64,000 bases of DNA from Tissierella sp. MB52-C2 (GCF_030931715.1 NZ_CP133261.1:3016643-3080642); one strand, 5' to 3'; shown: positions 9,247 to 19,433, counted from the stretch's first letter. Notes: generated by a model from the letters alone, not told the origin. Made by a program: numbers and translations.

Positions 9247-9315
9247 TTAAAACTATATTCTTACTCATCTCCATTATTGTATATCCATACCTTAAGGCTT
9301 TCTCTGAATATTTTT

Positions 9316-9363
9316 AAATAACTCCGATTTCTAAAGCCAGGCTTCAAAAATCGGAGTTATTTT
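9316..9363 (-). repeat. Palindromic repeat copy 1 (AATAACTCCGAT family), terminator position
   Basis: An imperfect long hairpin (arms AAATAACTCCGATTT and AAATCGGAGTTATTT, centre AAGCCAGGCTT) just after the stop codon of the LysM nucleotidase gene at 9370. T-runs flank it, so it should terminate that gene. The same sequence family recurs at 11252, 19434 and 20208. Confidence 0.85.
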
Positions 9364-9369
9364 TATAAT

Positions 9370-11169
9370 CTATGGAACTAATATTACCTGATTTGGGAAT
9401 ATTAAGTTTGGATTTTTTAAGCTATTGAATTTTGCTAATTCTTCCCAAGTTGTGTTAAACTCTTTAGCTATTCTCCAAAGAACGTCTCCAGATTTTACTG
9501 TATATTTCTTTGCTTCTGGTTTAACTTCTGGAGCTGGTATTTGTTCTGATGCTTCTTCTTTTTCTTCTTCTACAGGCTCTACTACTTCTTGAGTCTCTTC
9601 CACAGGTTCTGCTTCAGTCGTCTCTAATGGTAAGCCTATTACTCTACCTTCTACTTCAGGTGCAATTTCACCTAATTCAGTTATATATTCTGCTATAACT
9701 TCTGATAATAGTCCGTATTGAGCTAATACTGGAGCACCTTCAAACATTGTATATCCGTCTCCACCTACTGACATAAAGTCATTAGTAACTACTTTGTATT
9801 TCTTATCTAAATCTAATTTTTCACCATTTACTAATAAATCTACTATTCTATTTCCAACTTCTTTATTTGGATCTATTTTATAAGTCATTCCAGCAACATG
9901 AGGGAATTTTCCTGCTACTTCTGGATATGCATCATTACCAAATTCTAAAGCTTCTAATAATGCTTTTCCTGTTACTTCTATAACTACTGGATAGTTAGAG
10001 AATGGGAATACAGTGTGAATATTATCAAGAGTAATATCACCTGCTTCTATTGAAGCTCTAATTCCACCACCATTGGTAATTGCCACATCTGCACCACTTA
10101 AATTAAGCATTGCATCTGTTAAAAGGTTTCCTAAGTTGGATTCATTTCCTCTAACTACTGTTCTTTCACCTTCTAATTTTACTGTTGTCTTTCCTATAAC
10201 AGTTTCTAATACCTTCTTATTTTCTTCTTCAACTTTTTCTATTTCTGCTTTTATTTCTTCATTTGGTGTTACTTCTTTAGTTCCTTCATAATCTAATAGT
10301 TTTGCCGTCTTATTAACAACTTTACCATCTGCTATTTCAAGTTCAGCTATACCTATTCTTTTCATATGCTCATTAGCTTGAACTATTAGTGTATCTTCTA
10401 CTAATTTACCTTCTGGTAATTCAGTATGGCTATGACCATCAACTATAACATCTATTCCCTTTACTTTTTCTGCCACATCTGAAGATAAAGTAGCACCAGC
10501 CTTCTTAGATTCTTCATCTAAGCCAAGGTGAGTTAAAGCAATTATTATATCTACCTTTTCATCTTGTAATTTTTTAACCATTTTTTCTGCTACTTCTACT
10601 GGAGAGCTAAATTCAATATCTTTGAAAAATGTTGGGTTAGCTTTATATACTGTTTCCTCTGTAGATAAACCAAAAATACCAACCTTTAGTCCTTCAAATT
10701 CTTTGATTACATATTCTTCAAACTCTGCTTTACTACCATCTTTTTTAACTATATTTGCTCCTAAGAAAGGAAATTTAGCTTTTTCTTTTAATTCTACTAA
10801 TCTTTCAGTATTATAATCAAACTCATGATTACCTATAACTGAAGCATCAAACTTCAAAGCATTCATTAAGTTTATCATAACGTCACCTTTACTTAATGTT
10901 ACTAAGTTAGTTCCATGGATCATATCTCCACCACCCAATAAAAGAACATTTGGGTTTTCAGCCTTTAAATTATCTACTACAGTCTTTAGTTTTGCAAATC
11001 CAATGATATTCTCTCCATCATCAGTTACATTACCATGTACGTCATTTACGTGTACAATAGTCAATTTCGTTGTACTTTCAGCTGATGCTGGTACTGCTCC
11101 TACCAATATACCTATTACAAGGGCCATTGATAAGAAGAAACTTAAAATTCTTTTGTTTTTAAAGTTCAT
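9370..11169 (-). CDS. Secreted 5'-nucleotidase/UshA-type metallophosphatase with C-terminal LysM
   Basis: An exported nucleotide phosphohydrolase of 599 residues. It has a signal peptide (about 1-30, ending near ASA). The calcineurin-like domain (about 35-280) shows VNDVHGNV, GGGDMIHG, GNHEFDY and DGHSHTELPEG metal-site motifs. The 5'-nucleotidase C-terminal domain (about 320-490) has NGGGIRASIEAGDIT and the VGGDGYTMF substrate-binding loop. An acidic Glu/Pro linker leads to one LysM domain (about 553-598) for peptidoglycan attachment. RBS TAGGGGG, ATG start. Its LysM and terminator region is nearly identical in DNA to that of the next gene (11302). It likely dephosphorylates extracellular nucleotides at the cell wall. 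Confidence 0.9.
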   Translation of the reverse strand: MNFKNKRILSFFLSMALVIGILVGAVPASAESTTKLTIVHVNDVHGNVTDDGENIIGFAKLKTVVDNLKAENPNVLLLGGGDMIHGTNLVTLSKGDVMINLMNALKFDASVIGNHEFDYNTERLVELKEKAKFPFLGANIVKKDGSKAEFEEYVIKEFEGLKVGIFGLSTEETVYKANPTFFKDIEFSSPVEVAEKMVKKLQDEKVDIIIALTHLGLDEESKKAGATLSSDVAEKVKGIDVIVDGHSHTELPEGKLVEDTLIVQANEHMKRIGIAELEIADGKVVNKTAKLLDYEGTKEVTPNEEIKAEIEKVEEENKKVLETVIGKTTVKLEGERTVVRGNESNLGNLLTDAMLNLSGADVAITNGGGIRASIEAGDITLDNIHTVFPFSNYPVVIEVTGKALLEALEFGNDAYPEVAGKFPHVAGMTYKIDPNKEVGNRIVDLLVNGEKLDLDKKYKVVTNDFMSVGGDGYTMFEGAPVLAQYGLLSEVIAEYITELGEIAPEVEGRVIGLPLETTEAEPVEETQEVVEPVEEEKEEASEQIPAPEVKPEAKKYTVKSGDVLWRIAKEFNTTWEELAKFNSLKNPNLIFPNQVILVP

Positions 11170-11251
11170 AAATAAACCCCCTAAATTTATTAATTATTCA
11201 ATTTATATCCATTATAACCTAAATCTAACAAACTTCCTACTCCTTTTCCGC

Positions 11252-11296
11252 AATAACTCCGATTTTTGAAGCCAGGCTTCAAAAATCGGAGTTATT
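11252..11296 (-). repeat. Palindromic repeat copy 2 (perfect 22-bp arms), terminator position
   Basis: Two perfect 22-nt arms around a single A, from AATAACTCCG to CGGAGTTATT with GAAGCC-A-GGCTTC at the centre. It lies 5 nt past the stop codon of the gene at 11302. It is the most complete copy of the family and probably a terminator on the minus strand. Confidence 0.88.
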
Positions 11297-11301
11297 ATAA
11301 T

Positions 11302-13338
11302 TTATGGAACTAATATTACCTGATTTGGGAATATTAGGTTTGGATTTTTTAAGCTATTAAACTTTGCTAATTCTTGCCAAGTTGTATTAAATTCTTTAGC
11401 TATTCTCCAAAGAACGTCTCCAGATTTTACTGTATATTTCTTTGGCTCTGGTTGTTCTTGTGTTTCTGTTGTTGTCTCTGTTGTTTTCGCTTTTTCTTCT
11501 TTTAATTTTTCTGTAGGCTCTACTACTTCTTTTACTACAATATTATGTTCTTTTAATACTTCTTCTGGAATTAATCCTTTTTTTATCATTTCTTCTGCAT
11601 TTATTGCCTTTGCATTATAGCTTCTTCCATCTTCTGATACTGGAAGCTCTAAACTTCCTTTATTTATTTCACCTATTAAATAATCTCTTAGAGGATGGTT
11701 TAAGTCTATTCCTACTACTTCCCAGTTATTATCAATCTCTGGTATTATTTCTTTATTTTCTCTAATATATTCTGCTATATATGTTCTTAAAGCTTTTGGA
11801 TCTGATTCAAAATATGGCTCTAAATCTTCATCTATAATACCCATACTCTTTAGTCCGCCATATCTATAATTATTTACAGCAAGTTTAAATATATCTGTAT
11901 CTTTAACAAGTTCGCCATTAAATCTTAAATCAACTATTCTTTCTCCCTCTGGCTTAGATATATCTACTTTATAATCTACTCCTTGGAACATATCATAATT
12001 ATATCCTCTAATATCAGGATTAAAGCTAATGTTTATATCTCCAGGTGTAAATGTATTATAATATTTTGCTGACCATTCCATATAGTTTTTTAATTGTTCT
12101 CCATTTATCTCTATACCTACTAAAGTATTAGGATATTTATAAATATCAAATATACTTGCATAAGTTAAGTTTCCAGCCTTTAAGTTTGAATCGGACTTAA
12201 ATAAAGCAGCACCTGCTACATCTGCCCCTGTAGCTTCTAATTGTATATTATTAATTAAATCCATTACAGCTGTATCTCTTATTTGTGCCTCTGGAATTCC
12301 TTTTATTTCTGACTCTGGATGAAAATCTTCTTTAGCAGTACCTATTACTTCCTCTAAGAATTCTAAAGTTTTTTCATGGGCTTCTTTAGAATGTTCTACT
12401 AATTCCTTTGAAGCTTCATATTCTTTTACTTCTATGATTTCAACTTTATTATCGGCTAAAACCCAATTATCATTTTCTTTTTTAAGGTTTAGGTCAAATC
12501 TAACTACTTGTCTACCTTGATCTCTCGCTGCTCCTACTACTGTATTACCAAACTTCTCGTTTACTGTAACATGACCGTGTCCTACCATTAATGCAGCAAT
12601 CTCAGGGAACTTTTCTATAATTGCCTTTGCACCATCATTTCCGTACTCTGTTTCAAATCCAGCATGGGCAGATGCAATTATAACATCAACTTTTTCTACT
12701 TCCTTTAATTCTTTTATATGCTTTTCAGCAGCAGTTGCCATATCTTCGAATTTTAATTCTGTTACCTTTGGTCCATCCCATTTTGGAATATTTGGGTTCG
12801 TAAAACCAAGGATTCCTACCTTAACTCCTGATACTTCCACTACAGTATAAGGCTTTACTAAATAGCTTCCATCTTCTTTATAAGTAGCATTTGCAGCTAA
12901 AAGTGGAAACTCTGCTTCTTTTTCTATTTTTTTAATCAAATCTATTCCAAAGTTAAACTCATGATTTCCTAGAATCATAGCATCATATTTCATAAAGTTC
13001 ATAGCATCTATTACAGGATTAGCTAAGTCTTCTCTAGTATTATATAAATCATCAGAAAGTATTGTACCTTGAATAGTATCTCCATTATCTATAAGGATTG
13101 TATTAGGGTTTTCTTCTCTAATTTTTTGTATAACTGAGAAAACCTTTGTCATACCAATATCTTCACTTTCTACTCCATCTTCATAAGACCAATTATAAAT
13201 ATTGGCATGTAAATCTGTAGTTCCTAGAACTGTAATATTTATAGTTTCTCCATCGGCAAATGCAGTTCCTGGAACTATAATTCCAAACACCATAAATAGT
13301 GCCAATAATAAACTATAGATTTTTTTGTTTCTTAACAT
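11302..13338 (-). CDS. Secreted CpdB/YfkN-like cyclic-phosphodiesterase/3'-nucleotidase with LysM
   Basis: An exported metallophosphatase of 678 residues, of the 2',3'-cyclic-nucleotide phosphodiesterase/3'-nucleotidase group. Seen: a signal peptide (about 1-29), LGTTDLHANIYNW, DNGDTIQGT, GNHEFNFG and ASAHAGFE then VGHGHV of the phosphatase core, a 5'-nucleotidase C-terminal domain with NNYRYGG, then a C-terminal LysM identical in most positions to the one in the downstream gene. An AGGAGG RBS is present. The DLHANIYNW motif separates it from the UshA-like paralogue and suggests cyclic or 3'-nucleotides from RNA as substrate. Confidence 0.88.
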   Translation of the reverse strand: MLRNKKIYSLLLALFMVFGIIVPGTAFADGETINITVLGTTDLHANIYNWSYEDGVESEDIGMTKVFSVIQKIREENPNTILIDNGDTIQGTILSDDLYNTREDLANPVIDAMNFMKYDAMILGNHEFNFGIDLIKKIEKEAEFPLLAANATYKEDGSYLVKPYTVVEVSGVKVGILGFTNPNIPKWDGPKVTELKFEDMATAAEKHIKELKEVEKVDVIIASAHAGFETEYGNDGAKAIIEKFPEIAALMVGHGHVTVNEKFGNTVVGAARDQGRQVVRFDLNLKKENDNWVLADNKVEIIEVKEYEASKELVEHSKEAHEKTLEFLEEVIGTAKEDFHPESEIKGIPEAQIRDTAVMDLINNIQLEATGADVAGAALFKSDSNLKAGNLTYASIFDIYKYPNTLVGIEINGEQLKNYMEWSAKYYNTFTPGDINISFNPDIRGYNYDMFQGVDYKVDISKPEGERIVDLRFNGELVKDTDIFKLAVNNYRYGGLKSMGIIDEDLEPYFESDPKALRTYIAEYIRENKEIIPEIDNNWEVVGIDLNHPLRDYLIGEINKGSLELPVSEDGRSYNAKAINAEEMIKKGLIPEEVLKEHNIVVKEVVEPTEKLKEEKAKTTETTTETQEQPEPKKYTVKSGDVLWRIAKEFNTTWQELAKFNSLKNPNLIFPNQVILVP

Positions 13339-13468
13339 AGATACATCCTCCTCAAATTTTTCTATATTATATCTATATTCTACAAAGAATCAAAAACTCC
13401 TTCTTTAATTTGGTAAATTTTTCTAGATAATTAAAATATAACCAACTTATGGTCACTAAAGGTGGAAA

Positions 13469-14416
13469 TTATATTTTATTTTTATGACTAATTTCTATAT
13501 CTACCTTATCGCCCAGACTAAATTCACTATTGTCCTTCCCCGATAAATGAACTTCTAATATCTGTTGATTATTTTGGATTTTATATTCTGTATGTTGCCC
13601 CATAAAGACCTTTTCTTTAATAATATATTTTCCGTTAATACTTCTTTCCATTTTTATATCTTCAGGTCTTAAAATATAGTTCTTCTCATCTTCAATAAAT
13701 AAATTAGATTTACCAATAAAAGATGCCACATATTCATTTGCTGGATAAAAATATATTTCTTTGGGAGAACCTATCTGTACTATATTTCCCTTCTCCATGA
13801 CTACAATTTTATCTGATAGGGAAAGAGCCTCCGATTGATCGTGGGTTACAAATATCATTGTGATATTTAACCTTTTTTGAAGCTCCTTTAATTCCTCCCT
13901 CATTTTCACTCTAAGGCTTGCATCTAAATTACTAAGAGGTTCATCTAGAAGTAAAATTTTAGGATTAGTAGCCATGGATCTGGCTAAAGCAACTCTTTGC
14001 TGTTGTCCACCACTTAAATTTCCTACTTTACTTTTTTCATATCCTTCAAGTCCAACTATATTAATATAGTCTTTAGCTATTTCCATGGCTTTTCTCTTTT
14101 TTTCTTTCCTATAGAATCTAATCCCATAAGCAATATTTTCTATTACATTCATATGAGGAAATAGAGCATAGTTTTGGAAAACTGTAGATATAGGTCTTTT
14201 TTCTGGTGGAAATTTAGTGATATTTAATTCATCTAGTAAAATTTCTCCTTTATCAGGATATAGAAAACCGCCTAATAAGTTTAATGTAGTAGTTTTACCA
14301 CAGCCTGAAGGTCCTAATATAGTTACAAATTCCCCTTCTTCTACTTTAAGATTAAATTCTCTTACTCCATTATCCTTATCAAATAGTTTAGTTAAGTCCT
14401 TCATCTCTAAAAACAT
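13469..14416 (-). CDS. ABC transporter ATP-binding protein (Fe3+/phosphonate/polyamine type)
   Basis: The ATPase of a solute importer, 315 residues. Walker A GPSGCGKTT (about 35-43), Q-loop FQNYALFPHMN, signature LSGGQQQR, Walker B ILLLDEPLSNLD and H-loop FVTHDQSEA are all intact. A C-terminal TOBE-like regulatory region follows (about 245-315). It starts 4 nt after the stop of the permease gene, so the two are coupled. The family (PotA/FbpC/PhnT) does not fix the substrate. The position beside secreted nucleotidases makes a phosphorus compound possible, but that is inference. Confidence 0.9.
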   Translation of the reverse strand: MFLEMKDLTKLFDKDNGVREFNLKVEEGEFVTILGPSGCGKTTTLNLLGGFLYPDKGEILLDELNITKFPPEKRPISTVFQNYALFPHMNVIENIAYGIRFYRKEKKRKAMEIAKDYINIVGLEGYEKSKVGNLSGGQQQRVALARSMATNPKILLLDEPLSNLDASLRVKMREELKELQKRLNITMIFVTHDQSEALSLSDKIVVMEKGNIVQIGSPKEIYFYPANEYVASFIGKSNLFIEDEKNYILRPEDIKMERSINGKYIIKEKVFMGQHTEYKIQNNQQILEVHLSGKDNSEFSLGDKVDIEISHKNKI

Positions 14417-14420
14417 TTTC

Positions 14421-16085
14421 TCACGCCCTTTCCTTACTAAGAAGTTTTATAGCAATTAGATTTACTGAAACTGTTATAACAATAAGTATACTTGCCATCA
14501 CTGCTCCTAAACCATATTGTCCATTTGAAATATCTTTAAACATTACAATACTAGATACTACATTTCTAGGAGATACTAAAAATATAATAGCTCCTACAGT
14601 GGTCATACAAGCAGTAAATGTATTTATAAAGCTAGTAAGAAAAGTTGGCTTTAATAGAGGAAATATAATAGTCATAAGTATTCTAGTTCTTGATGCTCCT
14701 AAATCTCTAGCTGCATCTTCAATTTTACTATTCATAGTTGTAAAATAGGCATTGGCAGCTTTATTCGCAACTGAAATATGTCTAAAAGTATTATTCAATA
14801 TTACAATTAAAGTAGTCCCTGTCAACAATAAGGGTTCATTATTAAATGCTACAATATATCCAAGTCCAAAAAATATTCCTGGAATAATATATGGTAAAGA
14901 AGATATAAATTCAATATATTTCATAAAGGGTAATTCTCTTCTATGTGTATAATAAGATAATAATATTCCTATTATGGAAGAGATAATCCCTGAACTTATG
15001 GCGAAAACTATACTTCTATATATACTAGGTAAATATCCGAATCTAACTTCTTTAAAATGTTTTAAGGTAAATTTAAGACTTCCAGAAGAATTAATAGATA
15101 TTGCAGATAAAAATATATTTCCATATTTCAATATCATTAAAAGAAAAAATAATCCTGTTATAAATGACAATATACACCTAATTCCAAAAGGAAGATTAAA
15201 ATCATAATTATCTCCTCCAACAGCCTTAGTCCCACTAGATAAATTATTTAGTTTCGTCATATTTTTTCTATAGAAATAAAAAGCAATTATTGCTGGTGGA
15301 ATAAGGAGAACTGACATAGCCGCAGCCTTGCCTAAATCTCCAGAAGAAAAAATCTTCATATAGGCTTCAGTTGCCAATACTTTAAACCTTCCACCTATGA
15401 TTATGGGAGTACCAAAGTCTGCTAGATTTATAGTAAACTGTAAAAATAAAACAGACATAATTCCTGGAAAACTGGCAGGTAAAATTACATTGATTAAAGT
15501 ACTCATGGGAGATGCTCCCAAATCTCTAGATGCTAATATCTGTCTATTGTCTATGGAGTCTAAAGTCGAAATAAGCATCATGGAAGCAAGGGATACTTGT
15601 CCTAAAGTTTGAAGCAAAACTATCCCCTTCCAACCATAGGGGTTTACACTTAAACCCAATAGATTATAAGTTATAAGTCCTCTTCTTCCAAATAATAAAA
15701 TCAATGCCAAGGCTGAAACAAAAGGTGGAGATATCATAGTAATCATCAATGATTTCAGGATTATCTTCTTTAACCTTTCTCTTTGCAAAAAAGTAAATAA
15801 ACTTATGATTAATGCAAAAAAAGTCCCAAGTATTGAAGATAAAGTTGAGACAAATAAACTATTTTTTATTAATTTAATATTTTCATTTTTAAGTAAGTCC
15901 TTGTAGTTATCTAAGGTAAAAACACCTTTACTATAAAAACTTGTAGATATTACCATAATAATCGGATATAGAATAAACATAAGTAAACTTATTATAACTG
16001 TAAATAGAATTAATTTGTCTATAACATAGTCAAAAGAAAGAGCTGAAAAATCAACTCTTTCTTTTAATTTACTTCTATTTATCAC
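14421..16085 (-). CDS. ABC transporter permease, fused two-module FbpB type
   Basis: A membrane permease with two BPD_transp_1 modules in one chain, about 554 residues. Each half has about six membrane segments and an EAA-like loop: ASRDLGASPMSTLINVILPASFPG in the first half and AARDLGASRTRILMTIIFPLLKP in the second. This fused layout is typical of Fe3+ (FbpB/SfuB) and 2-aminoethylphosphonate permeases. A GTG at 16085 lies 8 nt after AAGGA; a TTG one codon earlier (16088) is the alternative. It overlaps the binding-protein gene slightly. Confidence 0.9.
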   Translation of the reverse strand: MINRSKLKERVDFSALSFDYVIDKLILFTVIISLLMFILYPIIMVISTSFYSKGVFTLDNYKDLLKNENIKLIKNSLFVSTLSSILGTFFALIISLFTFLQRERLKKIILKSLMITMISPPFVSALALILLFGRRGLITYNLLGLSVNPYGWKGIVLLQTLGQVSLASMMLISTLDSIDNRQILASRDLGASPMSTLINVILPASFPGIMSVLFLQFTINLADFGTPIIIGGRFKVLATEAYMKIFSSGDLGKAAAMSVLLIPPAIIAFYFYRKNMTKLNNLSSGTKAVGGDNYDFNLPFGIRCILSFITGLFFLLMILKYGNIFLSAISINSSGSLKFTLKHFKEVRFGYLPSIYRSIVFAISSGIISSIIGILLSYYTHRRELPFMKYIEFISSLPYIIPGIFFGLGYIVAFNNEPLLLTGTTLIVILNNTFRHISVANKAANAYFTTMNSKIEDAARDLGASRTRILMTIIFPLLKPTFLTSFINTFTACMTTVGAIIFLVSPRNVVSSIVMFKDISNGQYGLGAVMASILIVITVSVNLIAIKLLSKERA

Positions 16086-17148
16086 CAACTAAATCCTTCC
16101 ATCTTTCAAGGATACTATCTCTGTCTTTACCCATTAATTCTAAATCAAAGTCTATAAGTTTACTCTTATCTAATCCGCTCATTAATTCTGGTGCTTCCAC
16201 ATCATCTCTAGCCATTATTCTAGCATCTGCTTCTCTTAAAATAGTCTGACCTTCTTGAGATAAATACCAATCTATAAATACTTTTGCAGCATCTAAATTT
16301 TTAGTATTTTTAAATATAGCTATAGGTGCAGGAGTCCAAGGAATTAAGTCCTCTGGATAAACAACGCTAGTAGGGTTAGTCTCACCAATATTGAAAGTAC
16401 CACCAGTAATAGCCACAACACCTATGGCAAACTCACCTGCTCCTACCTTTTCAAGTGGTTCTCCGCCACCTTTAGCATAGAATTCTATATTATCATCTAA
16501 TCTATTAAAGTAATCCCAAGCCTTTTCTTCTCCCCATGCCTGAATAAGTCCACTTACTATGGCATAGTTAGTACCTGAAATAGCAGGATCAGCCATCATT
16601 ACTTCTCCCTTATACTTTGGATCAGCTAAATCTTCCCAAGTTTTTGGAGCCTCAAGCCCCTTTTCCTTAAGAATATCATCGTTTACAATAAATCCAGCTG
16701 GAACTAAAGCTAATCCTGAGAAATTTCCATCTTTATCATTATATTGTGGATTTATAGCTTCAGCTTCTGGTGATTTATATGCCTCAAGATATCCCAAATC
16801 CCTAGCATTTAAATAGGAATCTACTCCACCCCCAAACCAAATATCAGCAGTAGTCTTTCCATCTTCTGCTTGCAACTTAGCAAGAGCAGCACCTGTTGAC
16901 ATACTTAACCACTCAATTTTAATTCCTGTCTTTTCAGTGAAAGCATCAAATGAATTTTCAGCTCCACCATAAGCAACTAAAACTTCTAAAGTCGTTCCTT
17001 CAAATGGCTTTTCCACAACCTCTGTCGTATCTGCATCTTGTCCAACTTCTGGATTTATAGATGGTTGTTCTGATTGTTCTTTCTTGGTACATCCTGTAAA
17101 AGTAAAAGCCATAATAATAATTAATAATAAGGCTACAAGTCTCTTCAT
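16075..17148 (-). CDS. ABC transporter substrate-binding lipoprotein (AfuA/PhnS-like)
   Basis: The extracellular solute receptor of the importer, about 357 residues and anchored as a lipoprotein. The signal peptide is followed by the lipobox FTGC. The mature part has the type II periplasmic-binding fold of the Fe3+/2-aminoethylphosphonate cluster: ADIWFGGGVDSY, then TWEDLADPKYKGEVMMADPAISGTNY and the GGG segment. I chose ATG at 17148 because AGGAGG is 7 nt upstream and the lipoprotein signal then begins correctly; the frame extends ten codons further without a good RBS. First gene of the three-gene importer operon. Confidence 0.88.
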   Translation of the reverse strand: MKRLVALLLIIIMAFTFTGCTKKEQSEQPSINPEVGQDADTTEVVEKPFEGTTLEVLVAYGGAENSFDAFTEKTGIKIEWLSMSTGAALAKLQAEDGKTTADIWFGGGVDSYLNARDLGYLEAYKSPEAEAINPQYNDKDGNFSGLALVPAGFIVNDDILKEKGLEAPKTWEDLADPKYKGEVMMADPAISGTNYAIVSGLIQAWGEEKAWDYFNRLDDNIEFYAKGGGEPLEKVGAGEFAIGVVAITGGTFNIGETNPTSVVYPEDLIPWTPAPIAIFKNTKNLDAAKVFIDWYLSQEGQTILREADARIMARDDVEAPELMSGLDKSKLIDFDLELMGKDRDSILERWKDLVGDK

Positions 17149-17290
17149 ATCATTTCCTCCTGTACAATTTTTAACCAATTCAGTTTAACATAGTAGTTTT
17201 TTGAAAGCAAATTAATTTTATCTATAACAGATTGTTAATTTATAGATAAAATTAATACTTCAATAATTCCAATTTTATTAAAATCACCTC

Positions 17291-17347
17291 CTTACCTATT
17301 CTATATATTAGGCGAGGAGGTGATAAAATGGCTATAACAACTATTAA
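17291..17347 (+). repeat. Direct repeat, left copy (DUF1659 leader and start)
   Basis: This 57-nt stretch matches 19512-19568 almost base for base, including the RBS and the first codons of the DUF1659 gene. The two copies flank the chemoreceptor gene. Confidence 0.85.
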
Positions 17348-17383
17348 AAAGAAAATATTCTTGAGGCTTGAGCTTTATAGTGG
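17328..17383 (+). pseudogene. Truncated duplicate of the DUF1659 gene start
   Basis: Begins with the same RBS (GAGGAGGTGATAAA) and codons MAITTIK as the intact gene at 19549, then diverges (KKIFLRLELYSG against EKTSLRLELDGG) and loses homology at about 17383, just before the stop of the chemoreceptor gene on the other strand. The open frame continues to 17522 only as antisense of that gene. It looks like a remnant left by a duplication or insertion that brought in the chemoreceptor gene. Confidence 0.75.
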
Positions 17384-17397
17384 ATCGGGGTTACTGA

Positions 17398-19389
17398 TTA
17401 GAATCTTACTTGAGAAACTATTTCCTCTAATCTATCTGATATATATTTATTTCTTTCTATTATTTTACTTATATCATTTACTGCCTCTACAATATTCATA
17501 TTCTTATCTGCAATATTTGTAGTAGCTAAAGTTGATTCTTCCACTGTAATAGATACTTCCTTAATTGCTATGGAAATTTCATTTATAGTTGCTGAAAGCT
17601 CTTCTGCTGTGGCACTTAAATCTGATATTACATTGTTTAAGTGGGAACCATCTTCTCTATATTGATTTACTGCATCTACCATCAGCTCATAATCTGTATA
17701 TATATCTTTTTCTATGAAATCCATTACAAGAGATATACTTTTGATTAAATTTTCCACTGACTTTGTAATACCTTCAGTTACAGTTTGTATTTCTCCTATT
17801 GTTGAATTAGAATTCTCTGCTAGCTTTCTTATTTCATCTGCAACTACTGCAAAACCTCTACCAGACTCTCCTGCTCTAGCTGCCTCAATAGCTGCATTTA
17901 ATGATAGTAAGGAAGTTTGTTCTGATATTTCCAGTATTGCATTGGATAATATATTTATTTTCTCCACTTCTTTAGATGAAACTATAGCATTATCTATTTC
18001 CTTTCTTGCATCAGAATATATATTCATAGTTTTATCTTTTGCAGTAATAAATTGATGACTTAGTTTATCTGCCTTTATACTTATTTCATTAGATGTGTTT
18101 GCACCTTCTTCTACCTTCTCTGCAAAGTCCGATAATGCTCTTTCTATCTCCTGTGAGGACTCGTTTATAGATATGGTAGTAGCTGAGGTTTCCTCCATAC
18201 CTGCAGATAATTCTTCAGTTGTAGCAGAAGTATCCTCTGCCTCATTTAATAAATAATGAACTTTGTTTAAAGTTTCTTCACTTACTTCATTGCTTATATC
18301 TATAGACTCTTTCATATCCACCATAAAAGCCTTTAACTTTTCTATAATAAGATTGAAAGAACCATATATTTCTCCTAATTCATCTTTTCTATTTAAATCC
18401 TTTTCACTTATGGATTTAGATAAATCTAAATTGGATATATCTTCAGCAATTTTTACAGAATCCTTAATAGGGTTTGTTATGTTATTTGCCACATATAATA
18501 CAAGTATTATGGATATAAGGATTACACCTATTGTAGCAGCTAGAGTAAGGAAAATAACCCTATTTATAGTACCCATTACATTATTATTTTCCACGGATAC
18601 TCCTACTGTCCAATTACTTTCCTCCACAGGACCATAGAAAAACAATCTATCTACTCCATCAAAATCTTGTATCTTTCTATCTTTAAGCTTTAATCCAACC
18701 TTTCCGACTAACTCTGATACTTTTCCTAAATCATCTATTTTCTTAAAGCTGCCATCTTTATTAGGCTTATATTCATCATTCAAATGAGTCAGTATATTAC
18801 CTTTATCATCTATTAAAAATGCGTAGGATCCTTCTCCATAATCAGCTTGAGCTATGAAGTCTACTAAATAATCAATAGATATATCAGTTCCCATTACACC
18901 ATCTATACCACTTAATGTTTTAAACTTTTTAGATATGGTCATTACCATTTCATTAGTGACAGCATCTATATATGGTTCTGAAATAAAGAAGTCTTCAGTT
19001 GCCATTGCTCCTATATACCAGGGTCTAGTTGTAGCCTTAAATTCTTCTACACTTATACCTTCTGAAAAATAGGTATTGTCTCCATAGGAAATATAGTAAG
19101 TGTTGTCTGGATTTTCCTCTGTTAATTTAGTTACCAATCCTTTTATATAATCTTTTTCGTGGTTATCATTGTATATAATTCCATCTAATATTCCATTTAT
19201 GAACTCCTTCTCACGAATCATCCACTGATTCACTTCTCTAGCAGTGGCATATGCCTCCAATGTAGTATTTTCATTAATCTTAGATTCAAGATTTTTGATT
19301 GCTAAGGTATAGTTAATAACTGAAATAAGTAAAATTGAAAAAATACAAATAAATGCAGTAAATACAAGTAACTTTGCCTTTAGTTTCAA
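17398..19389 (-). CDS. Methyl-accepting chemotaxis protein with Cache sensor
   Basis: A transmembrane chemoreceptor of about 663 residues. It has an N-terminal membrane helix, an extracellular dCache_1-type sensor (about 30-265, with [10 protein letters not shown] and MVMTISKKF motifs), a second membrane helix, a HAMP linker (about 290-345, [11 protein letters not shown]), and a coiled-coil signalling domain with the conserved hairpin tip [20 protein letters not shown] chose the TTG at 19389 because GGGGGGAG lies about 5 nt upstream; an ATG at 19425 has no RBS and adds charged residues before the membrane helix. It is flanked by direct repeats of the DUF1659 gene start. No methylation enzymes are nearby. 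Confidence 0.88.
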   Translation of the reverse strand: MKLKAKLLVFTAFICIFSILLISVINYTLAIKNLESKINENTTLEAYATAREVNQWMIREKEFINGILDGIIYNDNHEKDYIKGLVTKLTEENPDNTYYISYGDNTYFSEGISVEEFKATTRPWYIGAMATEDFFISEPYIDAVTNEMVMTISKKFKTLSGIDGVMGTDISIDYLVDFIAQADYGEGSYAFLIDDKGNILTHLNDEYKPNKDGSFKKIDDLGKVSELVGKVGLKLKDRKIQDFDGVDRLFFYGPVEESNWTVGVSVENNNVMGTINRVIFLTLAATIGVILISIILVLYVANNITNPIKDSVKIAEDISNLDLSKSISEKDLNRKDELGEIYGSFNLIIEKLKAFMVDMKESIDISNEVSEETLNKVHYLLNEAEDTSATTEELSAGMEETSATTISINESSQEIERALSDFAEKVEEGANTSNEISIKADKLSHQFITAKDKTMNIYSDARKEIDNAIVSSKEVEKINILSNAILEISEQTSLLSLNAAIEAARAGESGRGFAVVADEIRKLAENSNSTIGEIQTVTEGITKSVENLIKSISLVMDFIEKDIYTDYELMVDAVNQYREDGSHLNNVISDLSATAEELSATINEISIAIKEVSITVEESTLATTNIADKNMNIVEAVNDISKIIERNKYISDRLEEIVSQVRF

Positions 19390-19433
19390 TTTTTCTCCCC
19401 CCCTTTTTTCTCTATATATACCCATATATAGAC

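Noticed and set aside
17328-17522. A 64-codon gene
   Set aside because: Only the first 18 codons match DUF1659; the rest is antisense to the chemoreceptor gene.
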